Assembly (NCBI RefSeq): GCF_000708205.1
Contig: NW_014575547.1
Coordinates: 88,223 to 152,222 of the forward strand
From: Mixia osmundae IAM 14324
Lineage: Eukaryota; Basidiomycota; Mixiomycetes; Mixiales; Mixiaceae
Length of the DNA: 64,000 nucleotides
Direction of reading: 5' to 3'
Position 1 is the stretch's first letter. Each line of letters opens with the position of its first letter. Shown here in pieces: positions 43,505-54,437 of this stretch. A program made the position numbers and the translations under genes. Below the pieces are notes generated by a model. The model was not told where the DNA came from and made no database searches. It saw only the letters and a list, made by a program, of their open reading frames with translations.

Positions 43505-44102
43505 CATAAAAGGCGGCGCGGAACTGCTTTTAGACTGCGAATGCTTTGCTCATCCAAAGATCGATGCGACAGCCTGATAGCACCGTCTCTGGCAGCCATT
43601 GGGTCTGACGATAAACCTGACAAGAGAGTACAGGCTCGAACTGGCGAGCGACTGAGCCTGTCCTCCCACATGCGCTGGAAAGATGTGTCCTTCTAACCTC
43701 TCAAAATGCACGAGCTTATGTGAAGGTTGGCAGGCACTCGGGTCTATAGCGTCGCTTCCGACAGGCTGCTCTCGAGTAAAAGTACCCAACAACGATCTGA
43801 AGACGCCGACAGGCTCAAAGTCGACAGGGTGTCGAACATGCTACCGAGCAGGGCAGGCATCGAGCCAGCGGCGATCATGTCTAGCTCGAAGAATCTGCCA
43901 CAATCGTACAATGCCTTCGCAACAGAAAGTCGTCATTCCTCAACGAATCGTCGAACCCTCCTCAAGACCGCGCAACCGCTCCTCAAGATCTGATCAAAGA
44001 CAGCAGGGGCCTGCCGAGCAAGCTCCTGTTGAAACAGCTTCCCTGCTCATCTGCCTTCTGATCCTAGTCGACCAATGTATGCTTCCTATAGCCGTGTCAT
44101 AG
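43505..44102 (+). CDS. Putative small gene with TATA box and one intron, unresolved
   Basis: CATAAAAGG at 43505-43513 is a good TATA box. An ATG at 43541 opens a 48-codon frame. It is followed by a convincing 49-nt intron (43685-43733: donor GTGTCC, branch TTCTAAC, acceptor GGCAG). The joined frame would run to 44102 (about 170 aa) and end with a hydrophobic stretch (ASLLICLLILV). The translation is Cys/Arg/Ser-rich and matches no family I know. An overlapping frame (43743-43993) is also open, so further splicing is possible. Treat this as a transcribed candidate rather than a settled protein. Confidence 0.25.
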
Positions 44103-44230
44103 TGTCTTTGCTATCTCTATCTGGCTTTGCATGCTTTGAGCTTTCTTACGCGAGCGCGTCACTTCAAGCTGAGAACGGGACGTCAACGTCTTCACGTTGC
44201 CAACTCATCTCGGACTCTGCTGTGCACTGC

Positions 44231-45260
44231 ATGAGCGCAGCAAGCGGCATCAGTCTCAGCACAGAGAGCTCCCGCAGATGGACTGCGCTTCTGCAGGCGG
44301 GCGAGAGCGGACCTCGAGCAGTGCAGGTCAAGATTATCTCTGAGGTGCTTGAATTGACGCACGAACTCGCTGCGCAATCCGATGCACTCGATGACTTTGA
44401 CCTCTTGCCTGCATGGCTAGGCCAATCGAACGAGCCCGCCTATATCCTCCATCGATTAGATTCGGGCAGCTTCGTCTACATCTCCTTTGTACCTGATGAC
44501 GCTCCTGTTCGATCCAAAATGTTATACGCTTCCTCCCGAGCGACGTTGCAGCGCCAACTGGGCGATCAGCACTTCACAGACTCGCTTTTTGCTACAAGGC
44601 TCGACGAGCTCACGAGTAGTGCTTATCGAGCTCATCTACAAAGTCAATCTGCCGATGCACCTCTGACCGAACGCGAGCGAGAGTCTGCGGACATCAAGAA
44701 GATGGAGGGTAGGGAACTGACAGGGACGAGTGCAAGAGGGAGCGCAGGCAAGAAGATGCTCAGCTGGTCTGACGAGGCAATGCGGGCTCTTGAGCAATTT
44801 GCGAGCTCGGACGCGCCTACGCTTCATCTCGTGATCGAACTGAAGACGGAAGTGGTGCAAACCGCTCCTCGAGAAGGACTGTCAGCGCTGCAAGACACGC
44901 CCTCTTACATCCTGCACCGCCTGAGTAGAGCAAACGAATCGGCCATCGTCGTGTTCATCTATGTCTGCCCTACTGACTCGCCCGTTCGCTCGAGGATGAT
45001 CTACTCGTCCACTGTAGGCTTCCCTCGGCGGCTTGCGCGACAGTCACTAATGATTGGGTCTGCAGGTCGTAGGCGCAGTGACGACGGCGAATGACGCAGG
45101 ATGCAATATCGCCAAGAGGCTCGAGACTTCGGACCCCAGCGAGGTCACAGAAGCTTGGATCACTCAGGAGATGGGCTTTGGAACAGACGAGGCAAGCCAG
45201 TCTGCTCCTCCGCCGGCGTCGAAGACGATCGTGAGGCCAAAGAGGCCAGGCAAGCGATAG
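44231..45260 (+). CDS. TWF1: Twinfilin (two ADF/cofilin domains)
   Basis: Two exons (44231-45013, 45066-45260) encode 325 aa. Two ADF-homology repeats are visible. The first runs from SAASGISLSTE to PDDAPVRSKMLYASSRATL; the second has DTPSYILHRLSRANESAIVVF and CPTDSPVRSRMIYSSTV. The basic tail PKRPGKR matches the twinfilin C-terminus that binds capping protein and phosphoinositide. Twinfilin binds actin monomers and filament ends. The phase-0 intron (45014-45065) joins YSST to VVGAVTTANDAG. The frame upstream of 44231 stays open and contains another Met at 44075, but conserved sequence starts at 44231. Confidence 0.92.
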
Positions 45261-45400
45261 TTCTCTCGGCTCGGCCTGTCTCTATCTGTTGTGACAATTA
45301 CCATGCTGCACGCTCACGCTCGAGCGAAGGCCAAGGGCCATCGCTGTAAGAGTCCCTTGAGCACCCGTCAGTCGATTGACAGAGCAGACAAATCGACAAG

Positions 45401-46463
45401 ATGTCCAGCAGCGATCTGTGTCCGGTCTATGCGCCCTTCTTTGGCTCGATGGCAAGCCTGTCCCTCTGCCTCTTGCGAGCTCGATAGCTGACGCACTTTA
45501 TCTGCCTTGCAGGGCTGTACTGCCGCCATTGTCTTCACCTGTACGTACCAGACCTCCCTCGGAAGACCAATCAGCTGACAGACTGCGCTGCCTTCAGGCA
45601 TCGGAGCGAGGTCCGTGACATGATCGCCTCACCGAGCCTCGAGTGGACTCGCTCATACTCTCGTGTCTGTGTGATAGCTATGGTACATCCAAGTCAGGCG
45701 TCGGCATCTCTGCCATGGGCGTCCTACGACCTGATCTCATGATGAAGGTAAATCTGTTCAGCTCGCTATGCACGCCATCGCACTTGACTGATCGCGCGAT
45801 GATGGTCTAGTGCATCGTACCTGTCGTCATGGCCGGTATCATTGCTGTGGGTCTCCCTTTGCTCTGCATCTCATCGCACGCTGACGACTGTCTTCGTGTC
45901 ACAGATTTGTATGCCTACTGCTTCGATCCCGTACCTGGCCTGATCGCGTCACCTACAGATGGACTCGTCGTCAGCGTGCTCATTTCCGGCCAAAGTAAGC
46001 TCCCTCCGCACCTCGCAAATGCAGACAGCTGATCAGTATCACCAGTCGAATCGCCTATGGCGCTCTACACGGGCTTCATCCAGCTCGGAGCAGGCCTATC
46101 GGTCGGATTAGCCGGTCTGAGTGCCGGCTTTGCGATCGGCATCGTCGGAGATGCAGGCGTGCGAGGCACTGCTCAACAGCCAAGGCTATTCGTCGGCATG
46201 ATCCTCATTCTCAGTGCGTATCGCTGTCTTCTCCAGCTTCGCGCAGGCTCACCACACCCGTTTCACAGTTTTCGCTGAAGTTTTGGGTCTCTACGGTACA
46301 GCTCATCTTGGTCTCGCCGTGGCGCTCTGCTCACTACTGCATGTACAGGCCTCATTGTCGCGCTCATCCTCAACACACGCGCGCAAGAGCATCCTCCTGT
46401 GAGTGGCAACATCGAGTCCATCTTACTTCAAAATCCTGACCGCGTTTCCGCGTGCAGTGCTAA
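45401..46463 (+). CDS. VMA3: V-ATPase proteolipid subunit c, eleven exons with microexons
   Basis: Exons: 45401-45451, 45513-45540, 45598-45610, 45678-45747, 45811-45846, 45905-45908, 45959-45994, 46046-46213, 46269-46295, 46349-46398, 46458-46463. Spliced length is 489 nt, 162 aa, against 160 in yeast Vma3. The protein follows the family: [101 protein letters not shown], ending [13 protein letters not shown]. The Glu in FAEVLG carries protons through the membrane ring. Exon 6 is 4 nt (ATTT) and is needed for the conserved A-I-Y-G; exon 3 is 13 nt; the last exon is TGC TAA. Intron 1 is GC-AG (ATG|GCAAGC). Subunit c versus c' cannot be decided. Confidence 0.93.
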
Positions 46464-46737
46464 ACACGAATGCCGAGGCATAGAACGCGCGAAAGGCACA
46501 GATGAGCCATGTTCCAGCACGTTGCCCCCAAGGGACGAGACATAGCCTTTGTACTCTCCATCCACGTTGATTGAGCAGCCGCCCTGCCTGCAGCCTGTCT
46601 TGAGTCTCGTCGCGTCCTTGTTTGTCATCATCATCGTCGTCAGCCGGCAGCCGGCATCTTGGCTCGGCGTCACTCAGCCGTGCATCGCCCTTTCGACCGA
46701 CTCGCTGCACACTTAGAGCTCATAGACGCACAGCAAC

Positions 46738-48865
46738 ATGTCATGGAAGTTGTCCAAAAGTAGGTTGCACTCCCACCCATTATCTGGCCCGTAAGGCTCA
46801 ATCTTGGCGCGGGCACTGCAGAGCTCAAGGAGGCCAACATCCTCTCTTCAAGCAAGTCGTCAACTCACTCTGCGCCTAGTACCGCCTCGAGCTCGTCGGC
46901 CAACAAGCATGCGCCCTCTCCTGCTTCCTCAGTGAGCGGCGGACACGCTTCGCCCCTGCCTGCTGCACCACCCCAAGGCGTCTTACTCATCAGAGTGATC
47001 GAGGCGAAGAACCTCAACCTGCCCCAGGGTACAGCGCTACCTTCTGCAATAGAGACTGCGCTACAGACCCAGTCTGCTCATGTTGGCTCGCCTGGCCAAG
47101 CGACCAAAAATCGCGAAAGCGTGCAGCGAAAGTCATGCTGGTACTTGCCCTACCTCGTCCTCAGTAGGTCGGCTCGTAGATACTGTAGCTTGAGCTGATG
47201 GCGGCCGTGCAGGTTTTGACAAGAACGACATTCTCGTCGACGCCTTGGGCGGACAACTCACCGCACCCACGTGGATGTACAAAGCCCACTTGTCAGTCTT
47301 GCATGATCACAGTCAGACTCAGCATATGCTCACACATGCGCTGCAGTGATGTGTCGAGACGATCGGAGGTCGCGCTGTCTGCTTACCTCAGGACCACGCC
47401 GGCAGCGTCAGGCGACGATAGAGAGGATATGGGCAACGATATCTTCCTCGGTGGCATCTCCTTCACCCCAACTTTCGACTCAGAGGTCAGTTCGGTCGTG
47501 CGCTCAGCTTTTCATACGATTGTTGAGCGTTCGCGTGACTGATAGCACGCTACGGACGCATGGTACAATGCCACTGGCGGATCAGGGCAATTCCACCTGC
47601 AAGTCACGTTCAAGCCGACCGGTGTAAGGCTCATCGCGTCTCACTCGATCAGCTGCTTATCCGTCACGATAGAACGAGGGCTTGTCGATCGATGCGTTTG
47701 ACCTTCTCAAGGTCATCGGCAAGGGTAGCTTTGGCAAAGTCATGCAAGTGCGCAAGAAAGACACCGGACGAATATACGCGCTCAAGACGATCCGCAAAGC
47801 TCACATCGTCTCTCGGTCAGAAGTGACGCACACACTCGCAGAACGGACCGTGCTCGCTCAAGTGAACAATCCTTTCATTGTGCCACTCAAGTTCAGCTTT
47901 CAGAACCCCGAGAAGCTATACCTCGTCCTCGCTTTCGTCAATGGCGGAGAACTATTCCATCACTTGCAAAGAGAAGGTCGCTTCAACGAAGAACGGAGTC
48001 GCTTCTATGCTGCTGAGCTACTGAGCGCTCTTGAGCATCTGCACCAATTCAACGTCATTTATCGGTACGTCTTTCACCTGATTTGCATGACCAAGGCTTA
48101 CCATCGAGGGGTGCGGCAGTGACTTGAAACCGGAGAACATCTTACTCGACTATACCGGTCACATCTCGCTGTGCGACTTTGGACTCTGCAAGCTCAACAT
48201 GACTGAATCAGAGACGACAAACAGTGAGCCTCATGGTTGCATCTGGCGATGGCCGCTAATCTGCCTCTTTTCAGCCTTCTGTGGCACGCCAGAATATCTG
48301 GCTCCAGAGCTCCTGCTCGGTCATGGCTATACCAAGGTCGTCGATTGGTGGACGCTAGGCGTCTTGCTCTACGAGATGATGACTGGCCTGCCGCCGTTCT
48401 ACGATGAGGCGAGGCCGACTCGTGTCGGCGCAAAGCAAAGCTGACATAGAATCGGCCCTGCAGAATGTCAATGAGATGTACAAGAAGATCCTGCAAGACC
48501 CACTCCGCTTCCCAGAGGATATGCCGAGCGATGCGCGAACACTACTGACTGGCCTGCTCACGCGCGATCCGGCGAGGCGGCTAGGTATCAACGGATCCGA
48601 AGAGATCAAGAGGCATCCCTTCTTCGCAAAACACATCGACTGGAAGAGTCTGCTGGCCAAGAAGATCCAGCCACCCTTTAAGCCTAGTGTGGAATCCGCG
48701 ATCGACTGCAGCAACTTTGACACCGAATTCACTTCCGAGCCGCCCATGGATTCGGTCGTAGAGGACTCTCATCTGTCTCAGACGGCACAGAACCTCTTCA
48801 GCGGCTTCACGTATGTTGGCAATGAAAGCCGTATGGATAGTGTCACTGGACGTTCAGTCTACTGA
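46738..48865 (+). CDS. SCH9: AGC protein kinase Sch9 with C2-like domain
   Basis: Nine exons (46738-46759, 46822-47163, 47213-47291, 47347-47485, 47546-47623, 47673-48064, 48120-48223, 48275-48408, 48464-48865) encode 563 aa. The start MSWKLSKKLKE is typical of Sch9. A C2-like domain ([32 protein letters not shown]) precedes the kinase domain: [46 protein letters not shown] and T-loop [12 protein letters not shown]. The C-terminal turn and hydrophobic motif FSGFTYVG is a TORC1 target in yeast. Sch9 controls growth and ribosome synthesis. Intron 8 (48409-48463) is modelled as GC-AG, which restores the family's FYDE-N-x-NEMY; a GT donor 15 nt downstream in phase would insert five residues. Confidence 0.94.
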
Positions 48866-48928
48866 TTTATGTCTATAATATGCATCGTGTAACAAGCGCC
48901 GATATGCAGCCTGATTGGATGTATGGCT

Positions 48929-51900
48929 TTAGCCTGTGAAGATTCGCATCGTCTGATATGCCGCCGCGCCTGCAAACCTGACAATGCTCACTGTGTGCGT
49001 GATGAGTCCCTATCCAGACTAGCTTGGCAAGAGACATACTTATGGCAACGAGCACCAGGATGACGAGCATGAAGACACGCGTCCGTCCACCGCCGCCTCC
49101 GCCTTCAAATGTCTGTACAGGATCGCCACCTAGCACAATTGAGACGAGAAGCCCATTGGCGAGGACCCAAGCGAGCAGTACGCGTGTGCGAACAGATCTA
49201 TACCAGTCTTCCGTTTCGCGGTCGCGATCGGACTGACTGCTGACTTTTGGTATAACTGCTGGATTTGTGCGTAGGTGATGTAATGCAGTATCGTATGATC
49301 CGTCTGCAAGAAAGCGTCAGTAGGGTAGACATGCGCTCGTGTTCAACTGACCTGTGTCTAGCTGCGATTCTGGCATGGTCATCTCGACTGTGCCCGATGA
49401 GGATGTCAGGACGGCAGCGCCCAGATCCATCGTGACAGTGTGAGAGTCTTTCGTGCCCCATGAAAAGTCATGAAGATTGGAGAAAGCATAGGTGTTGAGC
49501 ACGCAAATGTACGATGGAGCCAGCAGGAGATATTGGGTCATACTCGTCACTGCGCTCGCGTCAATAAGTTTTAGCCGAGTGATAAACAAGCATACCCATA
49601 TGCCACGGGTCAAGAGCGATGAGACTGGCGAGAAACCATGACCCGTACGTGCAGATGAGCGATAGGAGCATTTGCGAGAAGATAGCTCGAGATGCCGAAC
49701 CCTCTACTGCTTTGACAATGCAGAAGACCGCGCCAACGGCCATATATAGACAGAGCACCGCGAAAATGACCATGACGGCGGTGTAAGACTTTCGCGAGCC
49801 TTGTGGACGATTGCCGAGTGCTAGCAAAAAGCAAGCGATCAGTGTGGCCTGGTATAGCTTTTGCGCAATGATGTTGACAAAGACAATGCCCTTGAGGTTG
49901 AGTGAAGGTGCTTCGAGTGCAGTCGTCAGTATGATGAAGAACAGGTAATAGAGAGATAGCGACATAAAGGCAAATACAAGCGACAAGACATTGTAGAGCG
50001 TCTCGAACATGAGCAGTAATTTGCGCATCTTGCTGTGGTCCGTCTTGAGAAGTCGTGTGAAGTGCAGGATACTGAACACAGCGCAGAAGAAAGCACCGTT
50101 GAGCCATCGCCGCCTTTGCGAGATGAATTCGGCGACATCTGTGGGCACATCGGTCTCGCCTTTTGCATTCTTGACGTACTTGAGCACCCAGGCATGACCA
50201 GGACTTGCGACGAGTTCCCAGCACAAAATGCGATCTTCGGCTAGATAGCAGTTGCTCGTAAAGGTGTCGGCGTCTTTACCTGCAAGTGTCTCACCCTTGA
50301 AGTAGGTCGCAAGCGGGCCGTGACCGAGACCGTCGTTGCGTAAAGCGACGTAACGATACGCCGAGAAGGCGCCTGGTAGAACGGAGATGTAGCCCAGAAC
50401 CGACTCGAAAGGCTTGTCGAGGATGTTTGACATCCTATCATGCGATCAGCTAGGTACTGACATGCTCGTCTTGGCGCTTACTTGTACTCATAATCCTGAG
50501 CCGCAACGAGCGGATTGAGCAGGCCTGATCGGAACTTGCCCTTCATAGTGACAATCTCGCCGCATGCGCCAGCGACATTCGAGTTGCGATCAAACGCTTT
50601 CCAGAGGTGGTAGATCGATTTTGGCCCTGGCAATGTGCCAACATCAATCAGGATCGCAATATTGGGATTTAGCTGTTTTGCCACTGCATTGAAAAGCCAG
50701 CGATGACTGTTAATCTTCTTCGCGTTGCGCTCTTTGAGCAAAAGCATGACTTGTGTTGGGCAGATGCCCTTCTCGAGTCCTTTGAACTTCATATTCGGAT
50801 CGATAGACAGTTGAGTCGTATGCTCGTAAAGGTGAGCCGTAACGATTTTTTCGCCAACAGTGTTCTTCGCGATGCCATCTTGGTAGACACCAAGCGCGCT
50901 CAGACTGAGCGAAGGTTAAGTACGTATACCACATATCTGATGAAGCCTACCAGTCCAAGACGCGAGGATGGATCTTCTGGCGACCATCTGCGACAATGCA
51001 GACTACGATTTTCTTCCAGCCGTCTTTGCCCCAGACTTTCGACTTGTCGCGCGTACATAGATGAGCGATATTCTTCATGATACCGTGCATGGTGCGACAG
51101 AAAAGCACCTCATTCTCCGAGTAGACTGTAACGCCGATGAGGATCTCGCATTCTCTCCGTATCGTTGAGGGTCGGAGATTGAAGCATTGCCTTTCGAAAT
51201 CGTCTGGATCGCAAGTGACTGCTGAATACCTGCTCTCAAATCATGAGCAGCGGGTCGATGCTGATGTTGAGGAGCATACCGAGTGAACAAGAACTCGTCG
51301 TCTTCTCGGCGCGGAAGGAAGCTTTCGAGACGCGTTGGGATTCGCAGATCCAGAACGAGATTGCCTTCTGTGAGCTTGATCTCCTTACGTTTCCTCCTGC
51401 GACCGGCTTGTAGACCCGGCGTGACGCCATGAGGGTTGCGTCGTTCTTGCGCACCGACAGGAGCTGGACCGTAGTGTCTGCCTTGGGAAGTGTGCGTATC
51501 GGCAGACGTCGTCTTCGACAGGACTGATGACATTGGGTCAAATTTGCCATCATCGTCATATAAGGAGGAAGTAGCAGTGAGTGATGAGGTGGCAGAGTCT
51601 GTCGTATTGCCACGCCTGAGCTCAGGAACAACAAGAGGTATATGGGTCAGATTAGGCGGCGGATCGTATGCAGGCGCAGGTTCACTGCCTTGCCATGCGC
51701 CGGGGTATGGGTGAGTCTCATCTTCTGTTTTGACATGTACAATGTGTGAACGAGCTTGCGGCTCAGGCTCGTGTTGTGCATACGCCGATAACCTTGACCG
51801 CGCGACCGGCACAGGAACAGAGTCGTAGCGCAGACTGTACGCTGACCGTATGCGAGCTGTAGTGGGCGAGTCAGGCGCGGGCTCATCATTCAGCAAGGAG

Positions 51901-52232
51901 GAACGTTCGGTCTCTCGCGCTGTGCCTATCCGTGCCAGAGTTGGCGTTTCAGCGCCGTACTGGTCTTCGCCCGCTTGCCGCAAGCCATCCTCCCGAGTGC
52001 TCGGCAGCGGCCGTCTCGCTCGAGAAGGCGTGCTCGGCGAATCCAGCAGAGTCGAGCGGGGCCGATCAGATGAGCTCTGACGCTGTAGGCCGTACGGATC
52101 ATTTGTGTCCAAGTCGATCATCGACGGATCGAAGCGAGTGGCCGACGGCTGCCATGCCGGAGCCAGCGCACTCGTTGGCCGCTGTCGGGCTGCTGGCGGT
52201 GGTGCGGTCTCCTCCTTACGAAAGAACGGCAT
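48929..52232 (-). CDS. Chitin synthase (class I/II type)
   Basis: Seven exons (52232-51280, 51229-50951, 50904-50482, 50434-49596, 49549-49352, 49303-49040, 48969-48929) encode 998 aa. A long low-complexity N-terminus (~330 aa) is followed by the glycosyltransferase-2 core: [58 protein letters not shown] and the product motif [11 protein letters not shown]. At least six membrane helices follow, with [19 protein letters not shown]. The layout is that of family 1 chitin synthases of the plasma membrane. The last intron (49039-48970) uses GTATGT...TTTGCAG; an alternative with a weak GTCTCT donor would give a slightly different tail before YQTMRIFTG. Confidence 0.94.
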
Positions 52233-52378
52233 GTTTGGTCGGCCTAAACGAAATCAAAAGTTACAGCGCAAGAGAGAAGTCACATGTCGCGCCTGTCACC
52301 TGATGGTAAATGTCACCATAGCTTCAAGGGCCAGAGCATCCAGCGAGCGTCGATTAGCGGTCATCAAGGAGGTTCAGC

Positions 52379-53849
52379 ATGCAGATTGACGGCGGCAACA
52401 GGCGGCACAGTCGTCCTGCATCGCGCGGACGAAGCTATTCAGATGTGGGCGACCTCATACTGGCAAACTACCGAGAAGCTGATGCGTGATGACGGACGCA
52501 GAGGAGTGAGCCGAGCAAGGGAGACAGCGACGCTCCTTGGAAGCATGACCTCTTCGATCCCCTTTCAAATCTCTATCAGCCCATACTGCACCAGAGGAGT
52601 GGCACCTTCGGCCGAGACAGGCCTGGGCCTGTCAGAAGAGGCGAGCAAGAGGAGGATCTCTTTGCTCGTCCCACTCCAAAGACCGCCAGCGCCAGCTTGA
52701 GACCGTTTGGCTCGGCTACACAGACTCCACCTGCACCTTCGCCGTATGCGCGTCCCGCGAGTGCATCGAATGACTCGCGAGCAGCGATGGACAAGAAGCG
52801 CAAGGACCTCGACCTTGCCAGACGGAAAGCAGTCGAAGAGGAGGAATATGCCGCCAATCAGGCTGCCAAGCGAGTCGCTACCGCTCAAGTACCAAGCACC
52901 GCCCAAGCACCCGGCAGTCTATCCCTGATGGCCAGAGTGCAGCAGTCACTCTTTGAGCGAATGGGCATGCAAGACCCAAACCCCAAACCGCAAAATCGAC
53001 CTGCGCGCGCTCGTGCCGAACAGGCCAACCGATCGCAAGACGTTCAAGAGGGCAACAGTATGGATGTGGACATGGTCATCTCACCTGCGCCTGTGCCCAG
53101 ATCAGCAACAACGAGCAGAAAGCCCGCACTCGGACCTGCGACCGTGTTGATAAGGCACCTCGTCGACGGAACAACGGCAGAGGACATCAAGACCGCCTTC
53201 TCAGACTATGGCACCATACTGAGCAGCAAGATACTCAATCCCGGCTCGCCGGACTTGGATGCAGAAGTCATCTTCAAGCTCAGAGTTCACGCAGAGACTG
53301 CTGCCAGCGCTCTAGAGTACGTCTTTCGATCGCATGCTCACTTGATGCTGAGTCTCTCGTCATCACAGTGGAGCGATAGCAGACGGCAAGCGGTTGAGCG
53401 TGACTGTGCAGCGACCCCCACAGCTAGCGCCCTCGCCAAAGACGCTTGCGATACAACGTCCGCAGAACGGTGCCAAACCGCAAACACCCATCGCACCTGT
53501 AATCGCTGCTCGCGAGCTTCTTTCTCAACCGCCTAGGTAGGCTTGTCTTCGTCTATCACAGGAAACGTTTCTAAGACATGTTTGTAGTCGACTACGCTCC
53601 GACGCGATACTCGCTCTCGACCCTCGCGCATCTCGTGTGACGCAGCCGATAGCTGAACCAGACCCTCAGGCAGACGACGTCATGGCGATCGAGATGGACG
53701 GTGATGACGCTGTTCGACCCGCTTCAGAAGTGCGGCGCGGGCGAGGTGGTCGCAGAGGCAGAGGAAGGGGAAGACATGAAGGCAGCTTCCACAATGACTC
53801 GGCGAACAACGTCGCTTCGAAGGATCTCAGAAGTCGACTCGGCTTCTGA
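52379..53849 (+). CDS. RRM-domain protein with RGG box, ALY/REF-like
   Basis: Four exons (52379-52444, 52502-53316, 53369-53536, 53588-53849) encode 436 aa. The N-terminal part has a PWKHDLFDP motif near residue 35. A basic helical stretch (MDKKRKDLDLARRKAVEEEE) follows. One RRM (VLIRHLVDGTTAEDIKTAF to DGKRLSVTVQRP, about residues 220-310) resembles those of ALY/REF mRNA-export factors. The C-terminus has an RGG-type run (RRGRGGRRGRGRGR) expected to bind RNA. A role in mRNP assembly or export is likely but inferred. Intron 1 (52445-52501) is 57 nt and carries in-frame stops, so it must be removed if the ATG at 52379 is right; that first exon is the least certain part. Confidence 0.8.
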
Positions 53850-54437
53850 TTGCCCGCCCTGTGGCTCCGTGTATCGGTACATGCAATCATTGGCAGCAGA
53901 TTGCAACCCTAGCGTGCACGAGCGTGTTCTGGTGGCGGCCTAGCCGATGAATCTCTGCGGTTTGGCTCATGGTATCCAATCGGAGCTGCGTCTCACGGCG
54001 CCCGCTTTGACAAGCGTCACTACTGCAGCTCATGTTAGTCACTATCGCCGAGCTAGGCAACTGCGCGTTCGATACAACAGACAGCGATCTTGCCTACTGC
54101 CGTACTGAGGCCTCTTTGAAATGGCTTCGTCCAACAAGACGGAGGACGCCCTGATGACGAGCAATCAAACAGACAGACACAGCAGAGCAATCGGTAGCTG
54201 ACAGCGACTTGCGTCTGTTCGTGGCGCAACCCCGCTTAGCTCCTGCGATCTTATCCCGTAGCGCAAAGTATTGCGGCATGAGCTTCAAAGTCTGGCGGCC
54301 GGGACATTTGCGCCTGTGTGATCGGTGTGGCCGGGCGGACTGCCCAAGCTTCGACCGGAGTGCTTCGTGCTCGATGTGTGCGTTGGCAATCCGGTTCGAC
54401 TCTGGCTCATGCATTGCGTCGCTCAGATTACACGGAC
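53850..54437. other. Convergent intergenic region without a supported gene
   Basis: About 590 bp separate the convergent stops of the RRM gene and BCS1. Open frames on both strands here (for example plus 54209-54505) run into BCS1 and show no domain. I found no tRNA fold or repeat. Confidence 0.5.

Noticed and set aside
46399-46600. Read-through of the V-ATPase c frame giving a ~40-residue C-terminal extension
   Set aside because: A strong GTGAGT...CGTGCAG intron leads to TGC TAA, matching the cysteine ending and length of the family.
46428-46673. Minus-strand open frame between VMA3 and SCH9
   Set aside because: It has no family match, overlaps the VMA3 3' end, and lacks promoter or splice support.
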